NCBI RefSeq assembly: GCF_002099425.1
Contig: NW_018344001.1
Span: 8,451,001 to 8,515,000 of the forward strand
Direction: 5' to 3'
Source: Phascolarctos cinereus
Taxonomy: Eukaryota; Chordata; Mammalia; Diprotodontia; Phascolarctidae
Length of the DNA: 64,000 nucleotides
A program made the translations under genes and the position numbers. Shown piece after piece: positions 20,430 through 31,516 of this stretch. Below the pieces are notes generated by a model. That model made no database searches. It was not told where the DNA came from and saw only the letters and a list, made by a program, of their open reading frames with translations. The stretch's first letter is position 1. Each line of letters begins with the position of its first letter.

Positions 20430-20860
20430 AATTGTCAAAATGATTTTCCTACAGCTCAAGTGGATCGTGTCACCCCTGCTCCCACTCCCATAAATTCCAG
20501 TGGCTCCCTATCACCTCCTGGATCAAATACAACATTCTCTGTTTGGCATTCCAGGCTCTCTGGACCTAGCTGCCTCCTCCCTTCCCAGTCCTGCTGCACC
20601 TCGCTTTCCTCCATGATCCTAGGATATGGCTGCAGTGGCCAACCTGTAGTGTATCCACATGGCACCCCTCTCTCTGGGTCTTTGCACAGGCTGGGCCCTG
20701 CCTGGAATTCTCTGTCTCCTCCCCTCTACCTCTCCGATTCCCTGGGTTTCTTCAAGGTTCTGCTCAAATCCTACCTGCTACAAGAGGCCTTTCCTGGTTC
20801 CTCCCTGATTCCAATTCCTTCCCCTTTATGCTCCCATCTATTCTGTCTATATCATATACA

Positions 20861-20905
<45 letters not shown>

Positions 20906-21045
20906 CATGTTGTTTTCTAATCATTTACAGCCTTCGATTATAAGCTCTTTACTATCAGGGGTTGTCTTTTGCCTCTTTTTGGGTCCCCAGCATAGTGCAT
21001 AGCGCCCGGCACAGAGCAGGTGCTCAATGAATATTTACAAATTGA
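20430..21045 (+). mobile_element. L2 LINE 3' part with terminus
   Basis: About 600 bp of sense L2: TCCAGTGGCTCCCTATCACC, CATTCCAGGCTCTCTGG, TGGCACCCCTCTCTCTGGG, TTCAAGGTTCTGCTCAAATCC, AAGAGGCCTTTCCTGGTTCC. The end is GGCACAGAGCAGGTGCTCAATG. A (TG)n(TA)n microsatellite (20,861-20,904) lies before the terminus. The 192-codon frame across it is a chance reading of this LINE plus the microsatellite. Confidence 0.83.
20861..20904. repeat. (TG)10(TA)12 compound microsatellite
   Basis: A clean junction of a TG run and a TA run within the L2 3' end. Confidence 0.95.
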
Positions 21046-21047
21046 CT

Positions 21048-21182
21048 GATTATTGTCTTTCCTCGCCATTAAAATAGAAGCTCCTTGAGGTGAAAGACCA
21101 TCTTTTTATGTTTTCATTTTTGTACCCATAGCGCCTGGCACATAGACAGCACTTAATTCATGCTGACTGATTGCCTTAGTAT
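21048..21182 (+). mobile_element. Second L2 3' terminus
   Basis: ATAGAAGCTCCTTGAGGTG, TGTACCCATAGCGCCTGGC, CAGCACTTAATTCATGCTG. It directly follows the previous L2 end, giving two termini in tandem. Confidence 0.78.
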
Positions 21183-21687
21183 TAGTTCCTTTGCTATGTG
21201 ACCAGTTTCTGCATATGCTCATGCTGCTGTATTTAATTCCAGTGTGGGTGATACACTATCGTTATATCTACTGGCTATTCTGTATGATTACCTGTGTCTG
21301 AATTACCTGCCGATTGATGGGTATGAATTGTACCTACACATCGATGCAATTAGCCTGGACTATAGATTTGTGACGGGGAAGGTTGTTGAGAGGCAGTAAT
21401 GAATGCTGTTGCTAATGGAAAATGAGGCACAAGTTTCCAGCCTTTTTCTTCTTTTCCACCCAACCCTTCTGCTTTTCCCTGAACGTCAGCATCACGAAGC
21501 AGGCTTGAGAGGGGGGTCTTTACCATGGCCCACCCCACTCTTTTGCAGTTTTGCTGAGTAGAGCCCCTGGGAATGACTTACTAGGACTCAGGGATGATAG
21601 GAAATAAAAGGGATTTTCTGACCCTTGCTCAGATAAAATTTAGATGAAGGCACTTCATGGCAGCATGGAACAAAGTGTCTGTCAGAT
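21183..21687. other. No gene recognised
   Basis: No repeat hallmark or exon signal. Short frames only. Confidence 0.45.
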
Positions 21688-21950
21688 GCCGAAGAGGTTG
21701 GGTCTGTGGGACTTGCTGTGGCCCCTGTCATCACTGGGGAGGCGTCGGCTGGTGGATCGCTTGAGCTCAGGAGTTGGGCTGGTGTTGACTGGGAGCCAAA
21801 GTGGGGGGTGTTGGGACATCAGTCATGCTGTCTAAGGAGGGATGATCCAGGTCCGGCAGAAATGGAACAGGTCAAATCTTCTTTGCTGATCAGCAGTGGG
21901 TAAGGTCAGACCCATAAGTGACGGATGCACTGCCAGTCTGAGTGAGAAGG
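21688..21950 (+). pseudogene. 7SL (SRP) RNA pseudogene
   Basis: The segment tracks the 7SL RNA sequence in order. Alu-domain-like text comes first: GGGAGGCGTCGGCTGGTGG, then GATCGCTTGAGCTCAGGAGT and GGGCTGG. The S-domain follows: TGTCTAAGGAGGGATGATCC, CAGAAATGGAACAGGTCAAA, then GCTGATCAGCAGTGGG and GCACTGCCAGTCTG. 7SL is the RNA scaffold of the signal recognition particle. Many substitutions and a shortened middle (about 21,790-21,835) mean it cannot be a working gene. The 5' 60 bases are poorly matched. A second 3'-end-like stretch (GCAAGACCCTGTGGGG, about 22,055) may be part of it if an insertion lies between. No poly(A) tail or TSD was found. Confidence 0.8.
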
Positions 21951-22089
21951 GGATACAGAATTTCACAAAAGGGGGGAGGAGGGTATCCAGCTGCTGGCTG
22001 GATGTACGTCATCAAGGAGTTAAGGGCAGCCCCTGCAGTAGATGACAATGAGCTGGCAAGACCCTGTGGGGAGAAAAAAGGGTATGGCA

Positions 22090-22665
22090 TCTAAAGACCA
22101 TAGAGGGACATTGGGAAAATAGCACAGTGGAGGACACCAGGGGAGATGCTCATCTCAGAGGATTGTGGGAGAGAGAACTGAACAGATGTGGGGGTCAGCT
22201 TGGCAGAGAAAGCAGGTTACAACGACACCCCCAGAGGACAAGCTCAGCTCTGTAGTGTTGGCATGTGACCTTCCTCGTGCACACATGTATGCTGAGCACA
22301 CATGTTACCATACAGGTATGTTACTTGGTCATGTATGTTCCCTGCGTATTCTCATTCCCCAAAGGTGGTATAGTAACATGGGAGGGTACCTTTATATGAA
22401 TGGGAGATCTTTTTTCTTTCCTTTTTTGTCATCTATTTGCTATGATATTCATTGAAATGCCTTGGATTCTGAATTAAAGTTTAACATTATTACATAATAA
22501 CAGCAATTTGTGGGCCTCAAGAGCTCTGGTTTTGATTTCATAGTGACCCCCAAGTTGCCTCCAACCTGGTACAGCTTTCTTGGGGCCCAGGTATGAGGGG
22601 GGATTAGATTTGTTCTGCTTTCACCCACAGAGAGCAGAAGGACCAGTGGTTATAGACAGGCAAGC
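22090..22665. other. No gene or confident repeat
   Basis: A 96-codon frame (22,165-22,455) shows no domain. Nothing else is recognisable. Confidence 0.45.
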
Positions 22666-22671
22666 TTCAGC

Positions 22672-22922
22672 TTTATAAGCAGCTAGGGGACCCCACAGTA
22701 CGTAGAGTGTTGGGTTTGGATTCAGGAAGACCTGAGTTCAAGTCTAGCCTTAGGCACTTACTAGCTGTGTGACCCTGGGCAAAGTCACTTTACCTCTGTT
22801 TGCCTCAGTTGTCCTCATTTGTAAGATGGAGATAATAGCACGTACCTCCTAGGGTGGTTATGAGGCTCAAAATGAGGTAATAATAAAGCACTTTATAAAT
22901 GTTAGCTGTTATTATGTAAGAA
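22672..22922 (+). mobile_element. MIR-tailed CORE-SINE, near full length
   Basis: AGCAGCTAGGGGACCCCAC, GAGTGTTGGGTTTGGATTCAGG, ACTAGCTGTGTGACCCTGGGC, GATGGAGATAATAGCACG, GGTTATGAGGCTCAAAATG, CACTTTATAAATGTTAGC. Confidence 0.85.
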
Positions 22923-22953
22923 AACAACAACAACAACAATAATAATAATAATT
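22921..22953. repeat. (ACA)n(ATA)n trinucleotide microsatellite
   Basis: Grown from the A-rich end of the SINE just upstream, and followed by an antisense MIR 3' fragment (22,954-23,010; ATTTATATTGTGCTTTAAGGC). Confidence 0.9.
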
Positions 22954-23010
22954 AACATTTATATTGTGCTTTAAGGCTTTCTAAGTCTTTCACAAGTATC
23001 TCATTTTATC

Positions 23011-23500
23011 CTAGGCTCGCATTTCTTACTAAAGTTAACACCATCTGAGATTTATTGCCATTCCTGTTGTATTAGTTACATACATTTTCCAACTCACTTT
23101 CTAAATTAAGTGTGTTTCACACCCACAAAATGGGGACCTTCTCTCTTGCACTGTTTTAGGCTCTATGTCCACTCTGCATGAAAGCTCGTGTTCTTCAAGT
23201 TGGACACTAACAACTGGGGGGGGGGGCGCCTGGAAGATGCAATGCTTGATCTGAAACTTCAAAGGACTTAGGAATCCTGAGAGGCAGCGAGGGAGAGCAA
23301 AGGCATGGAGGTGGGAGATACACTAAAGTATAACAGAGCAATGTGGGTTAAAATTAAATGTGTTGGAGATCTGGTTGTTAAGCGTTTACCAGCACACCAC
23401 TGCCTCCCTCCTTAACTACAGCGTATTTAACTTTCTTGTATTTATTCACAATCTGCCCTCAAGAGCTGATTGAGATGGCTCCAACATATCCCTGTATTTT
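23011..23500. other. No gene recognised
   Basis: Contains a run of about 12 G (23,215-23,227). 23,255-23,380 carries L2-like antisense words (GCAATGCTTGATCTGAAAC, GAGCAAAGGCATGGAGGTG), too weak to call firmly. Confidence 0.4.
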
Positions 23501-23504
23501 TAGT

Positions 23505-23594
23505 GTTTCATTCTTTGCCTTTATAGTCATAGTACAGTGCCCGGCACACAGTAGGCACTTACTACATGCTAATTGATTGACTGATTGATTGTAC
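23505..23594 (+). mobile_element. L2 3' terminus
   Basis: TAGTACAGTGCCCGGCACAC, AGTAGGCACTTACTACATGC, then (TGAT)n-like end. Confidence 0.8.
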
Positions 23595-24180
23595 CTTTGA
23601 AATTTGAAATGGTGCAATGAACCGTTACGGAGGTGAGTCTGGTAGCAGGCAAAGTTTTTGACTAAGGTAATGATTTTAGATGAACCTTTGTAGATTCCAA
23701 GACCAGCGCCAAGATGGCGTGCTGCTGGCCAGAGAGGTCGGTTTTTTCAGCAGAAGATCTTGGTGTTTAGGGATTAAGCAAAGCACAGCAGATGGAAAAG
23801 CTCACTGAAAAGCGAGGAGACACAGACGTTTCCTTTTGGCCCTGTTACTGTCTAGTCTTCTCCCCACTTGGAGGGTCCTGCCTTTGTCTCTACTTAGAGC
23901 ATATCCAAGCTGCAGCAGGAGAAGCCACAGCATCGTTCTTCACATAATTTGCCAAGGATGTCTAAGGTTGTTGGCATAAAGAAGGCTTTAGAAAAACTTT
24001 GAATGCGGCTTTGGGGAGATCAGCTCTTGCCAAATGAGGCACTGTGACTTTCTTAGTGTAGTGAGAACTGTCTGAGAGGGCCTGCTGTCTGTGGTCTCCT
24101 TAGATTGGCTGTCTATCCCACTCTCGTAGAATTCCCTCCCTCTTCCCTTCCTCAGAAGGATGGGGGAAGGGAAACAGTCA
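23595..24180. other. No gene recognised
   Basis: GCGCCAAGATGGCGTGC at 23,706 is a good YY1-type word, but no L1 leader follows it. No other feature. Confidence 0.4.
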
Positions 24181-24184
24181 CTGA

Positions 24185-24398
24185 TCCCAAACTAATGGTA
24201 TAGGAGAGGCAGCCATTGAGCTTGAAGTCTGAGAGAGCAAGGTTCAAATCCCACCTAGGACACAGAGGCTATCTGACCTTAGGTGAGTCCTGTCATCTCC
24301 ATGAACCTCAGTTTCCTCATCTGTAAAATGAGGGAATTGGAGTAGATGACCCTTCCAAATTGAAATCTACACTGCTATAATCTCTCAAATTCCAGCTC
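24185..24398 (+). mobile_element. CORE-SINE with CR1/L3-like tail
   Basis: GTTCAAATCCCACCTAGGAC, TATCTGACCTTAGGTGAG, CAGTTTCCTCATCTGTAAAATG, then GGAGTAGATGACCCTTCC, AAATTGAAATCTACACTGC. Confidence 0.72.
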
Positions 24399-24404
24399 GA
24401 AGCA

Positions 24405-24525
24405 AAATGGCACAGCATAAAAGACATTGGATCTGGAGGGAAGGGAGCTGGATTGAACTCCTAACTCAGACACTAGTAGCCGAGCTTGGGCAAATTACTC
24501 ATCCCTTGTCTACCTCAGTTTCAGA
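24405..24525 (+). mobile_element. tRNA head and CORE of a SINE abutting the RTE 5' end
   Basis: GGCACAGCATAAAAGACATTGG, GGATTGAACTCCTAACTC, CGAGCTTGGGCAAATTACTC and CTACCTCAGTTTC stop exactly where RTE 5' text starts. No tail of any kind lies between. MAR1 SINEs switch from CORE to RTE text at nearly the same word (CTCAGTTTC...). Confidence 0.65.
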
Positions 24526-27500
24526 TCATTGCCTTGTCATGGCAGAGGGGTTTGCAGAGGTAATGAAACGATGAGTTGTCCTACGTCGGGTTAACCAAAA
24601 CCTCTGGGTCACAGTGGAGAGTTCTGACAAAAGGTGATCCACTGGAGGAGAAAGTGGCAAACCGCTCTAGTACCTTGTCAATAAAACCAAACAAAAACCC
24701 AGGGACAGTACTAGAATGACAAAAAGACATTGGAAGATGAGCCCCTTAGGTCAGAAGGTATGCAATAAGCTACTGGGGAAGAGCAGCGGACAACTACAAG
24801 TAGCTCCAGAAAGAATGAAGTGAATGAGCCAAAGCCAAAAGGAAGCTCAGCTACAGATGTGTCTGGTGATGAGAGGAAAGCCTGACTCTGTAAAGATTAC
24901 TACTGCATAGGAACCTGGAATGTAAGCTCTATGCACCAAGCTGAATGTGGCCAGACAGGAGATGTAAAAGTTAAACATCAACATCCTGGGGGTCAGTGAA
25001 CTTAAATGGATGGGAATGGGTGAATTTAATTCAGGTGACCATCACATATGCTACTGTGGGCAAGAATCCCTTAAAAGAAATGGAGTAGCCCTCATAGTCA
25101 ACAAAAGGGTGAGAAAAGCAGTGGTGGGGTATAATCTCAAAAATTACAGAAAGATATCTGTTCAAGTCCAACGTAAATCATTCAACTTACAGTAGATGAG
25201 TCTATGCTCCAACCAATGATACAGAAAAGTCCATAGTTAGTCAGTTCTGTGAAGACCTACAATATCTTCCAGAAATTACATCCTTCCAAAAAGATATCAC
25301 ATTCATCATAGATGCTTGGAATTACCCTGAAGTAAGAGATCAAAAGACAGTTGGAATAACAGCAAGTTTGGCCTCGGAATACAAAAGGAAGCAGGGCAAG
25401 ATAATTCACTGGTCATAGCAAATACCCAAAAGACATGGACATCACCAGATGGTCAATATCGAAATCAGATTGATTATACACTTTGCAGCCAATTGTGGAG
25501 AAGCTCTATATAGTCAGTGAAAGCAAAACCTGGAGCTGACTGTGGCTGAGATCACGAGCTTCTTATTCCAAAATTCAGGCTTAAATTGAAGAAAGTAGGG
25601 AAAACCATCAGACCATATAGATACGACCTAAATAATATCCCTTATGAATATGAAGTGGAGGTGATGAATAGATTTAAGGGATTAGCTCTGGTAGAGTGCC
25701 TGAAGAACTATGGACAGAGTTTTGCAATATTGTACAGGAGACAACAAAAATAAAACATTCCAGATAAAAAGAGCCAGAAAGCAAAACGGCTGTCTGATGA
25801 GGATTTACTAATAGTGAAGAAAGAAGGAAAGTGAAAAATAAAAGAGGAGAAAGATATGCCCAACTAAATGAAGAATTCCAGAGACTAGCAAGAAGAGACA
25901 GGAAGGTTTTCTTAAATTAGTAATGCAAAGAAATAGAAGAAAACAATAGAGTAGGAAAGACAAGAGATCTTTTCAAGAAAATTAGAGCTAACAAGGGAAT
26001 GTTTCATGCAAAAATGGGTGTGGTAAAAGACAAAAATTGTAGAGACTTAACAGAAGCAGAAGTGATTAGGAAGAGTTGACAAGAATATACAGAAGAATGA
26101 TACAAGAAAGCTTTGACATTAACAATAAACAAGATGGAGTGGTTAGTGATTTAGAGGTAGGCATCCAGGAGAATGGAGCTTTGGGAGGCACTGCTGACAA
26201 TAAGGCTGGCGGAGGGGATGGGATTCCAATGGAGCTATTTAAAACCCTAAAAGATGATGCTGCTACAATGCTGCCCTCAACATGCCAGCAAATTTGAACA
26301 ACTCAACAGCGGCCACAGGATTGGAAAAAGATGAGTTTACATCCCAATCCTAAAGAAGGATGTTCAAATTAATGAACACATATGCCCATCTCACACACCA
26401 GCAAGGTTATGGTTAAGATTCTGCAAGCTAGACTTTAGCAATATGTGAGCCAAGAATTACCAGAAGAGCAGACTGGTTTTCAAAGAGGAAGAGGAACCAG
26501 AGACCAAATTTCCAACATTTGTGGACCATGGAGAAAGCAAAGGAGTTCCAGAAAAACATCTACTTCTGCTTCACTGACTACACTAAAGCCTTCGACCATG
26601 TAGATCACAGCAAAATGCGGCAGGTCCTCAAAGAGATGGGAGGACCAGATCATCTTCCTTGTCTAGTGAGTACCCTGCACACAGGCCAAGAAGAAAGAGT
26701 TAGAACTGAACATGGAAAGACTGATTGGTTTAATATTGAAAAAGGAGTATTAAACCCATATTTATTTACCACCACTGTTAAAACACTACACAGAACATTC
26801 AAGTGGCAAATAATTATATGCAAACCCTTGCATGGCAATACAAATTGATTGAACTTCTGTTGCTAAGTTATATAAAATCATGCCACTTCAAGGCTTTTAG
26901 TTTACACACCACCTCAAAGTAGTTGTAACATTAGGTTGGTCAGTTTAAATGCTGTGGCTCCCTTTTGGATATATATACAATCTTTATAGCCAAATGTTAA
27001 ATGCATACAAAGCAACAAGGCATTGTTAAATAAATCAGCAAAAATTAGTTACTGCAACTTGGGCCCTGTAACCAATTACACATGATTAAAATTACTTCCC
27101 ACATTCATATCGACAGTACTCTTCCACCATTTAACATCTCCACCAAAATGACCCAGATGGGAAACATTCGCTAACAGGCAAAAGCAGTAAACTTGGTATT
27201 TGGTGTCGCAAATACGCTTATGCATGAGCAAGCAAAGGATTCCCAGTGAGAATCTACAGATGCAGAAGCCTAAAAATGATTTACAAAATCATTAAATCAT
27301 TAAAAATTATCGGAAAATATGTACTTCTTGTTGTAGACCCCCACTGTGCACACAATTATACACGGCGCTCCCTTGTTCCCTACTTCTCCTTGTTTATTTA
27401 ACTTATATGCAGAGTACGTCATGTGAAATGCCAGGCTAGATAAATCAAAACCGGAATTAAGGCTGTCAAGAGAAATATCAACAATCTCACATATGTAGAT

Positions 27501-28259
27501 GATGTCACTCTATAGCAGAAAGTGAAGAATTAAGAAACCTCTTGATGAAGATGAAAGAGGAGAGTGTAAAAGCTGGTTTGAAGCTTAACATAAAAAAAAT
27601 GAGTATCTTGGCAACTGGTCCCATCACTTCCTGGCAACTTGAGGGAAAAGCAATAGAAATAGTGTCAGATTTTATATGCTTGAGCTCAAAGATCACAGCA
27701 GATAGTGATTGCCCCATGAAATTAAAAGACACTTGCTCCTTGGAAGGAAAGTTATGGCAAATCTGAACAGCATACTAAAAAGCAGAGACATCCCCTCACT
27801 GATAAAGGTCCAAATAGTAAAAGCTGTGTTTTTTCTTCTAGTAGCAATGTATGGCTGTGAGAATTGGCCTGTAAAGAAAGCTGAGAGCTACAGAATTGAT
27901 GCTTTCCAATTGGGGTGCTGGGGAAGACTTTTGAGAGTCACATGGACAGAAAGAAGATCAAATCAGTCAATTCTTTAAGAAATTCAGACTCTTCATTGTA
28001 AGGTCAAATACTGAAGCTGAAGCTTAGATACTTTGGCAACATAATGAGAGGACAAGACTCATTGGAAAAGACCCTGACGCTGGGAAAGATTGAAGACAAA
28101 ATGAGAGGGGGACAGTGGAAAATGAGATGGATAGAAAGTGTCATGGAAGCAATGTGCATGAGTGGGGTCATTTGAGAGACAATGGGCCTTTCTGGCATGC
28201 TATGGTCCGTGGGGTCACAAAGAGTCAGACAAAGTTCAACAACTGAACAGCAACAAAAC
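24526..28259 (+). mobile_element. RTE (BovB-like) LINE, near full length, interrupted
   Basis: Begins AGATCATTGCCTTGTCATGG, a typical RTE start. A leader of about 370 bp follows. The apurinic-like endonuclease then begins with GTWNVSSM (about 24,911) and, after a frame change, ILGVSELKW (about 24,980), whose Glu is the usual catalytic residue; MGMGEFNSGDHHICYCGQES continues to 25,195. RT blocks: AGGGDGIPMELFKTL (about 26,205), CFTDYTKAFDHVDH (about 26,565), GQEERVRTEHGKTDWF (about 26,690). The catalytic box is YVDD at 27,492-27,503. Past it come KAGLKLNIKKMSILATGPITSW and YGCENWPVKKAESYRIDAFQLGCW. The 3' end GGGGTCACAAAGAGTCAGAC...CAACAACTGAACAGC (28,211-28,259) matches the MAR1 SINE tail. 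Many stops and frame changes make it dead. The body is about 3.1 kb without the insertion at 26,769-27,392. Confidence 0.9.
26769..27392. mobile_element. Unidentified 624-bp insertion inside the RTE
   Basis: The RTE reading frame PYLF at 26,757-26,768 stops matching and picks up again at 27,393 with LFNLYAEYVM. The word TTTATTTA occurs at both edges (26,761-26,768 and 27,393-27,400), an 8-bp target-site duplication. The inserted DNA starts CCACCACTGTTAAAAC and ends CTACTTCTCCTTG. It has no terminal inverted repeat, no poly(A), no coding frame and no sequence I recognise. An 8-bp duplication is typical of hAT DNA transposons. Read on the minus strand it looks like an AT-rich 3' UTR, so a retrocopied transcript is also possible. 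Confidence 0.75.
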
Positions 28260-28335
28260 TATATGCTAAGCACTGGTAATACAAATGCAAAGAATGAACT
28301 CCTACTCTCAAGAGGAATACATTTTCTAGTGGAAA
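28260..28335 (-). mobile_element. L2 3' end scrap, antisense
   Basis: ATATGCTAAGCACTGGTAATAC, CTCAAGAGGAATACATTTTC: reverse of the L2 terminus, between RTE and the old L1. Confidence 0.55.
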
Positions 28336-29940
28336 AAAATCAGCATAACTGATTAACACATCAAAGAAACCTGAAAATATTTGCATTGTACAACCCTTGT
28401 AGATCTTCCACCCTGGTAGAGTGGAAGGGAGGAGTGTCATCTCCTGTCTCTTCTTCCAAGCCATGCTTATTCTTTCTAATTTTGCAATATTCACTTTTGA
28501 TTTTCTTGTGGTTGCTGTAGCCATTGTGTGAGCATATTGTTCTTTGTTCTACTGACTTTGTTCTGTATCAGTTCATGTCAATCTTTCGATGCTTCTCTGT
28601 ATTCATTACGTTCATCATTTCTTATAGCACAGCTATATTCCATTAGGTTCACGTACCACAATTTGTTTAGTCATTCCCCAAACAATGGGCAACTACTTTG
28701 TTTCCAATTCTTTGCTCTCACAAAAAAAAGTGCTTCTATAAATATTTTGGTACATATGGGGACTTTCTTTTTGTCAATGGTCTCCTTGGGGCATAAGTCT
28801 AGTCTTAAAATTGCTGTAACAAAAGAACATTTATTTAGTTTATTTGCATAATTCCAAATTGCTTTCCAAAATGGTTGTGCTGATTCACAGCTCTGCCAAC
28901 AAAGTACCCGTGTGCCTCTCTTCCCACACCCCTTCAACGTTCACTATTCCCATTTTCTTGGTCAATTTGTGGGGCATGTGGTTTAATCTCAGGATTTATT
29001 TTCATTTGTGTTTTTCTTATTATTCGTTACTTGGACCATCACTTCATGTGGCTGTTAATACTCTGCTAGTCCTCTTTGGGGAACTGGTCATACGTTTTGA
29101 TGGCTTACCTATTATGGAATGACTTTTGGTTATACAGATAAAGGCATAGGTATAATTATAGATACAGATCTGTTAATTGTTCATGTATCTTATATGCCAA
29201 ACTTCTTTAAGAGAAATTTGTTATAAAGCTTCCCTCCCTACCCCAATTCAACCATTTACCTTCTTATCTTAGGTGCATTAATTTTGTTTGTGCAGAAGCT
29301 TTTCAGTCACATGTAATCAAAGTTATCTATTTTAAGCTTTTATTATCATGTTTATCCAGGGGTGTGGTGGATCCAGCTAAAATTAGCTTATGAGAGTTGG
29401 TTGTTCAATTTTTAGTGTGAGTATTTATACCTGGGAAATTACCAAATGCTATGAATCAGAACTTGACTCATTGTTTTGTTGACTGTCTAGACTTAAGAAA
29501 GTGATGCACAAAATGTGAATGATACAGATTAGACTTAAAAGTGTGTCCTGTAGACATTTTTTATTTGAAGATCTGGTTGTAAACCATTGACTAGCATGCC
29601 ATAGTCAGAATACCTAGCCATAGTTCTAAGAGGTCTATGATTCACTTCTATTCTTCTTATAGTATGATTTTTTTATATTAAGGTCGTAATCCACTTATAA
29701 TATATTTTGGAATATGGTTTTAAGTGTTGGCATAAGTCCAATTTCTGCCAGACAGTTTTCCACTTTTCTCAGCAGTTTTATCAAATAGGGAGTTTACTTC
29801 AAAGTAATTTATGTTTTCTAATTTATCAAAGCCTAGGTTACTGATCCCATTGTTTCTGATTCTCCCTTGTGTAGTCTATTCCATTGATCTACTTTGCTAA
29901 TTTTTAATCAATGCCAGATGATTTTGACAACTGCTGCTTT

Positions 29941-30119
29941 CAAGGGTGGGGAACCCCTGTAGGTCCTCAAGTGCAGCCCTTTGACTGAATCCAAACTTCA
30001 CAGAACAAATCATTTTATTAAGGGGATTTGTTCTGTAAAACTTGGACTCAGTCAAAAGGCTGTACCCAAGGACCTAGAAAGCCACATGTAGCCTCAAGGT
30101 CACAGGTTCCCCACCCCCA
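29941..30119. mobile_element. Palindromic hAT-like MITE inside the old L1
   Basis: Outer ends CAAGGGTGGGGAACC and GGTTCCCCACCCCCA are inverted repeats of the hAT CAGGGGTGG type. The two halves pair over nearly the whole length: AGGTCCTCAAGTGCAGCCC with the reverse of GGCTGTACCCAAGGACCT, and CACAGAACAAATC with GATTTGTTCTGT. The left arm lacks about 25 bp present in the right arm. No coding capacity. It interrupts L1 ORF2 text. A matching 8-bp duplication is not visible. Confidence 0.8.
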
Positions 30120-31516
30120 ACTCTAGATCTTTCCTTTATTCAAATGAATGTCATTATTTTACTGATTTCTACAAAGTATCTCTTGGATAAATTGGTTTAG
30201 CATTAAAAGGATAAAGCAATTTTAGTAGTATTGTCATTTTTATTAAATTGGCTTGGCCCAGTCATGAGCACTGAATATTCTTCTAGATATTTAATTTTTT
30301 TTTAAATTTCTTTAAGAAGTACTTGTAATTGAATCTGCATAAGTATTTTATGAGCTTGGGTAGATTGATCCCCAGATATTTTATGCATTTTGTAGTTGTT
30401 TGGAATGGGATTTCTTTTTCTATTATTGCCTCTTGGGCCTGGTTATTATATAGAAATGCTGTTGCTTTTTGAGGGTCTACTTTGCAGCCTACCACTTAGT
30501 TGAAGTTATTTTTCTCAGTTAATATCTTTCTTGATTCTCCAGGATTTTTTAAAGCAAACCATCTTATCATCAGCAAATAGGATAGAGAACTATCTCCTCT
30601 TTTCCTATATGTATGCTTTTAATTTCTGTCTCTTGTCTTACTATTGCTAGAATTTCCATAACCATATAAAATGTTAATAAGGAGAGTAGAATTCTTTGCT
30701 TAATCCCATGTTTATTGGGAAAGGTTCTATTGTATCCCCATTGCATATGATGACATGTTTTTAATTTTAGATAGATAATTTTTATGATGTGAAAAAGGTC
30801 CTTCTGACTATACTTTGTTTTATTTTTAGCATAAATGAGCGTTATACTTTGCCAAAAGCTTTTTCTTCATCTGGAGATTATCATGTGGTTTTGAGAGCAT
30901 CATCACTGAGATAATCATGTGGTTTTGGATGTTTTTGTTTTTAATGATTAATTATCTTGACTGTTTCCCTAATATTGAGTCATCTTTGCATTCATGGTAG
31001 AAATGGTGTAAATACAACTTGGTCACAAGGAAAAGTTTCTTGGATTAATCTCTGCTTGACAGGGTTTTACTTAAAATGTTAGTTTTTGCTTTGATAGCTT
31101 GGTGGCAACTCCTTTTTTGGATTCACTTGACGCATAGTATTTATTTCCAGCCCCTCATTTTGACCTTCCCTTTCTGTCTGTTCTAGACCTTTATTTTTTG
31201 GTTCACAACCCTTATATTTATGTATTCCTTCTTTAGCCTCTGTATTCCTCATGAAATTAAAGTTTTGAAAGTGCCATTTTAGGTGTCTTCTTCTAAATAG
31301 CTTCATTATTATTGCCTTGTAGATCTTGCCCCCAGCCTTTTTTTTTCAGCTGTGCCTCACTCTTAAAAATACCAATTTCTTTAGATGATGAAGAGAGCAT
31401 TGCTCTCTATGAACTTACCTAGGTCCCTACTAGCTAAATTTATTATTGATCATTCCTTTCTCTTTGACATTCTCCACCCACCCCATCCCCATTTGCCTTT
31501 AAATCTCTTCCCTGGG

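Noticed and set aside
20424-21002. 192-codon plus-strand frame
   Set aside because: It runs through a decayed L2 3' end and a (TG)n(TA)n microsatellite; not a gene.
23700-23730. L1 5' end (GCGCCAAGATGGCG)
   Set aside because: No L1 leader or ORF1 follows. A YY1-type word alone is not enough.
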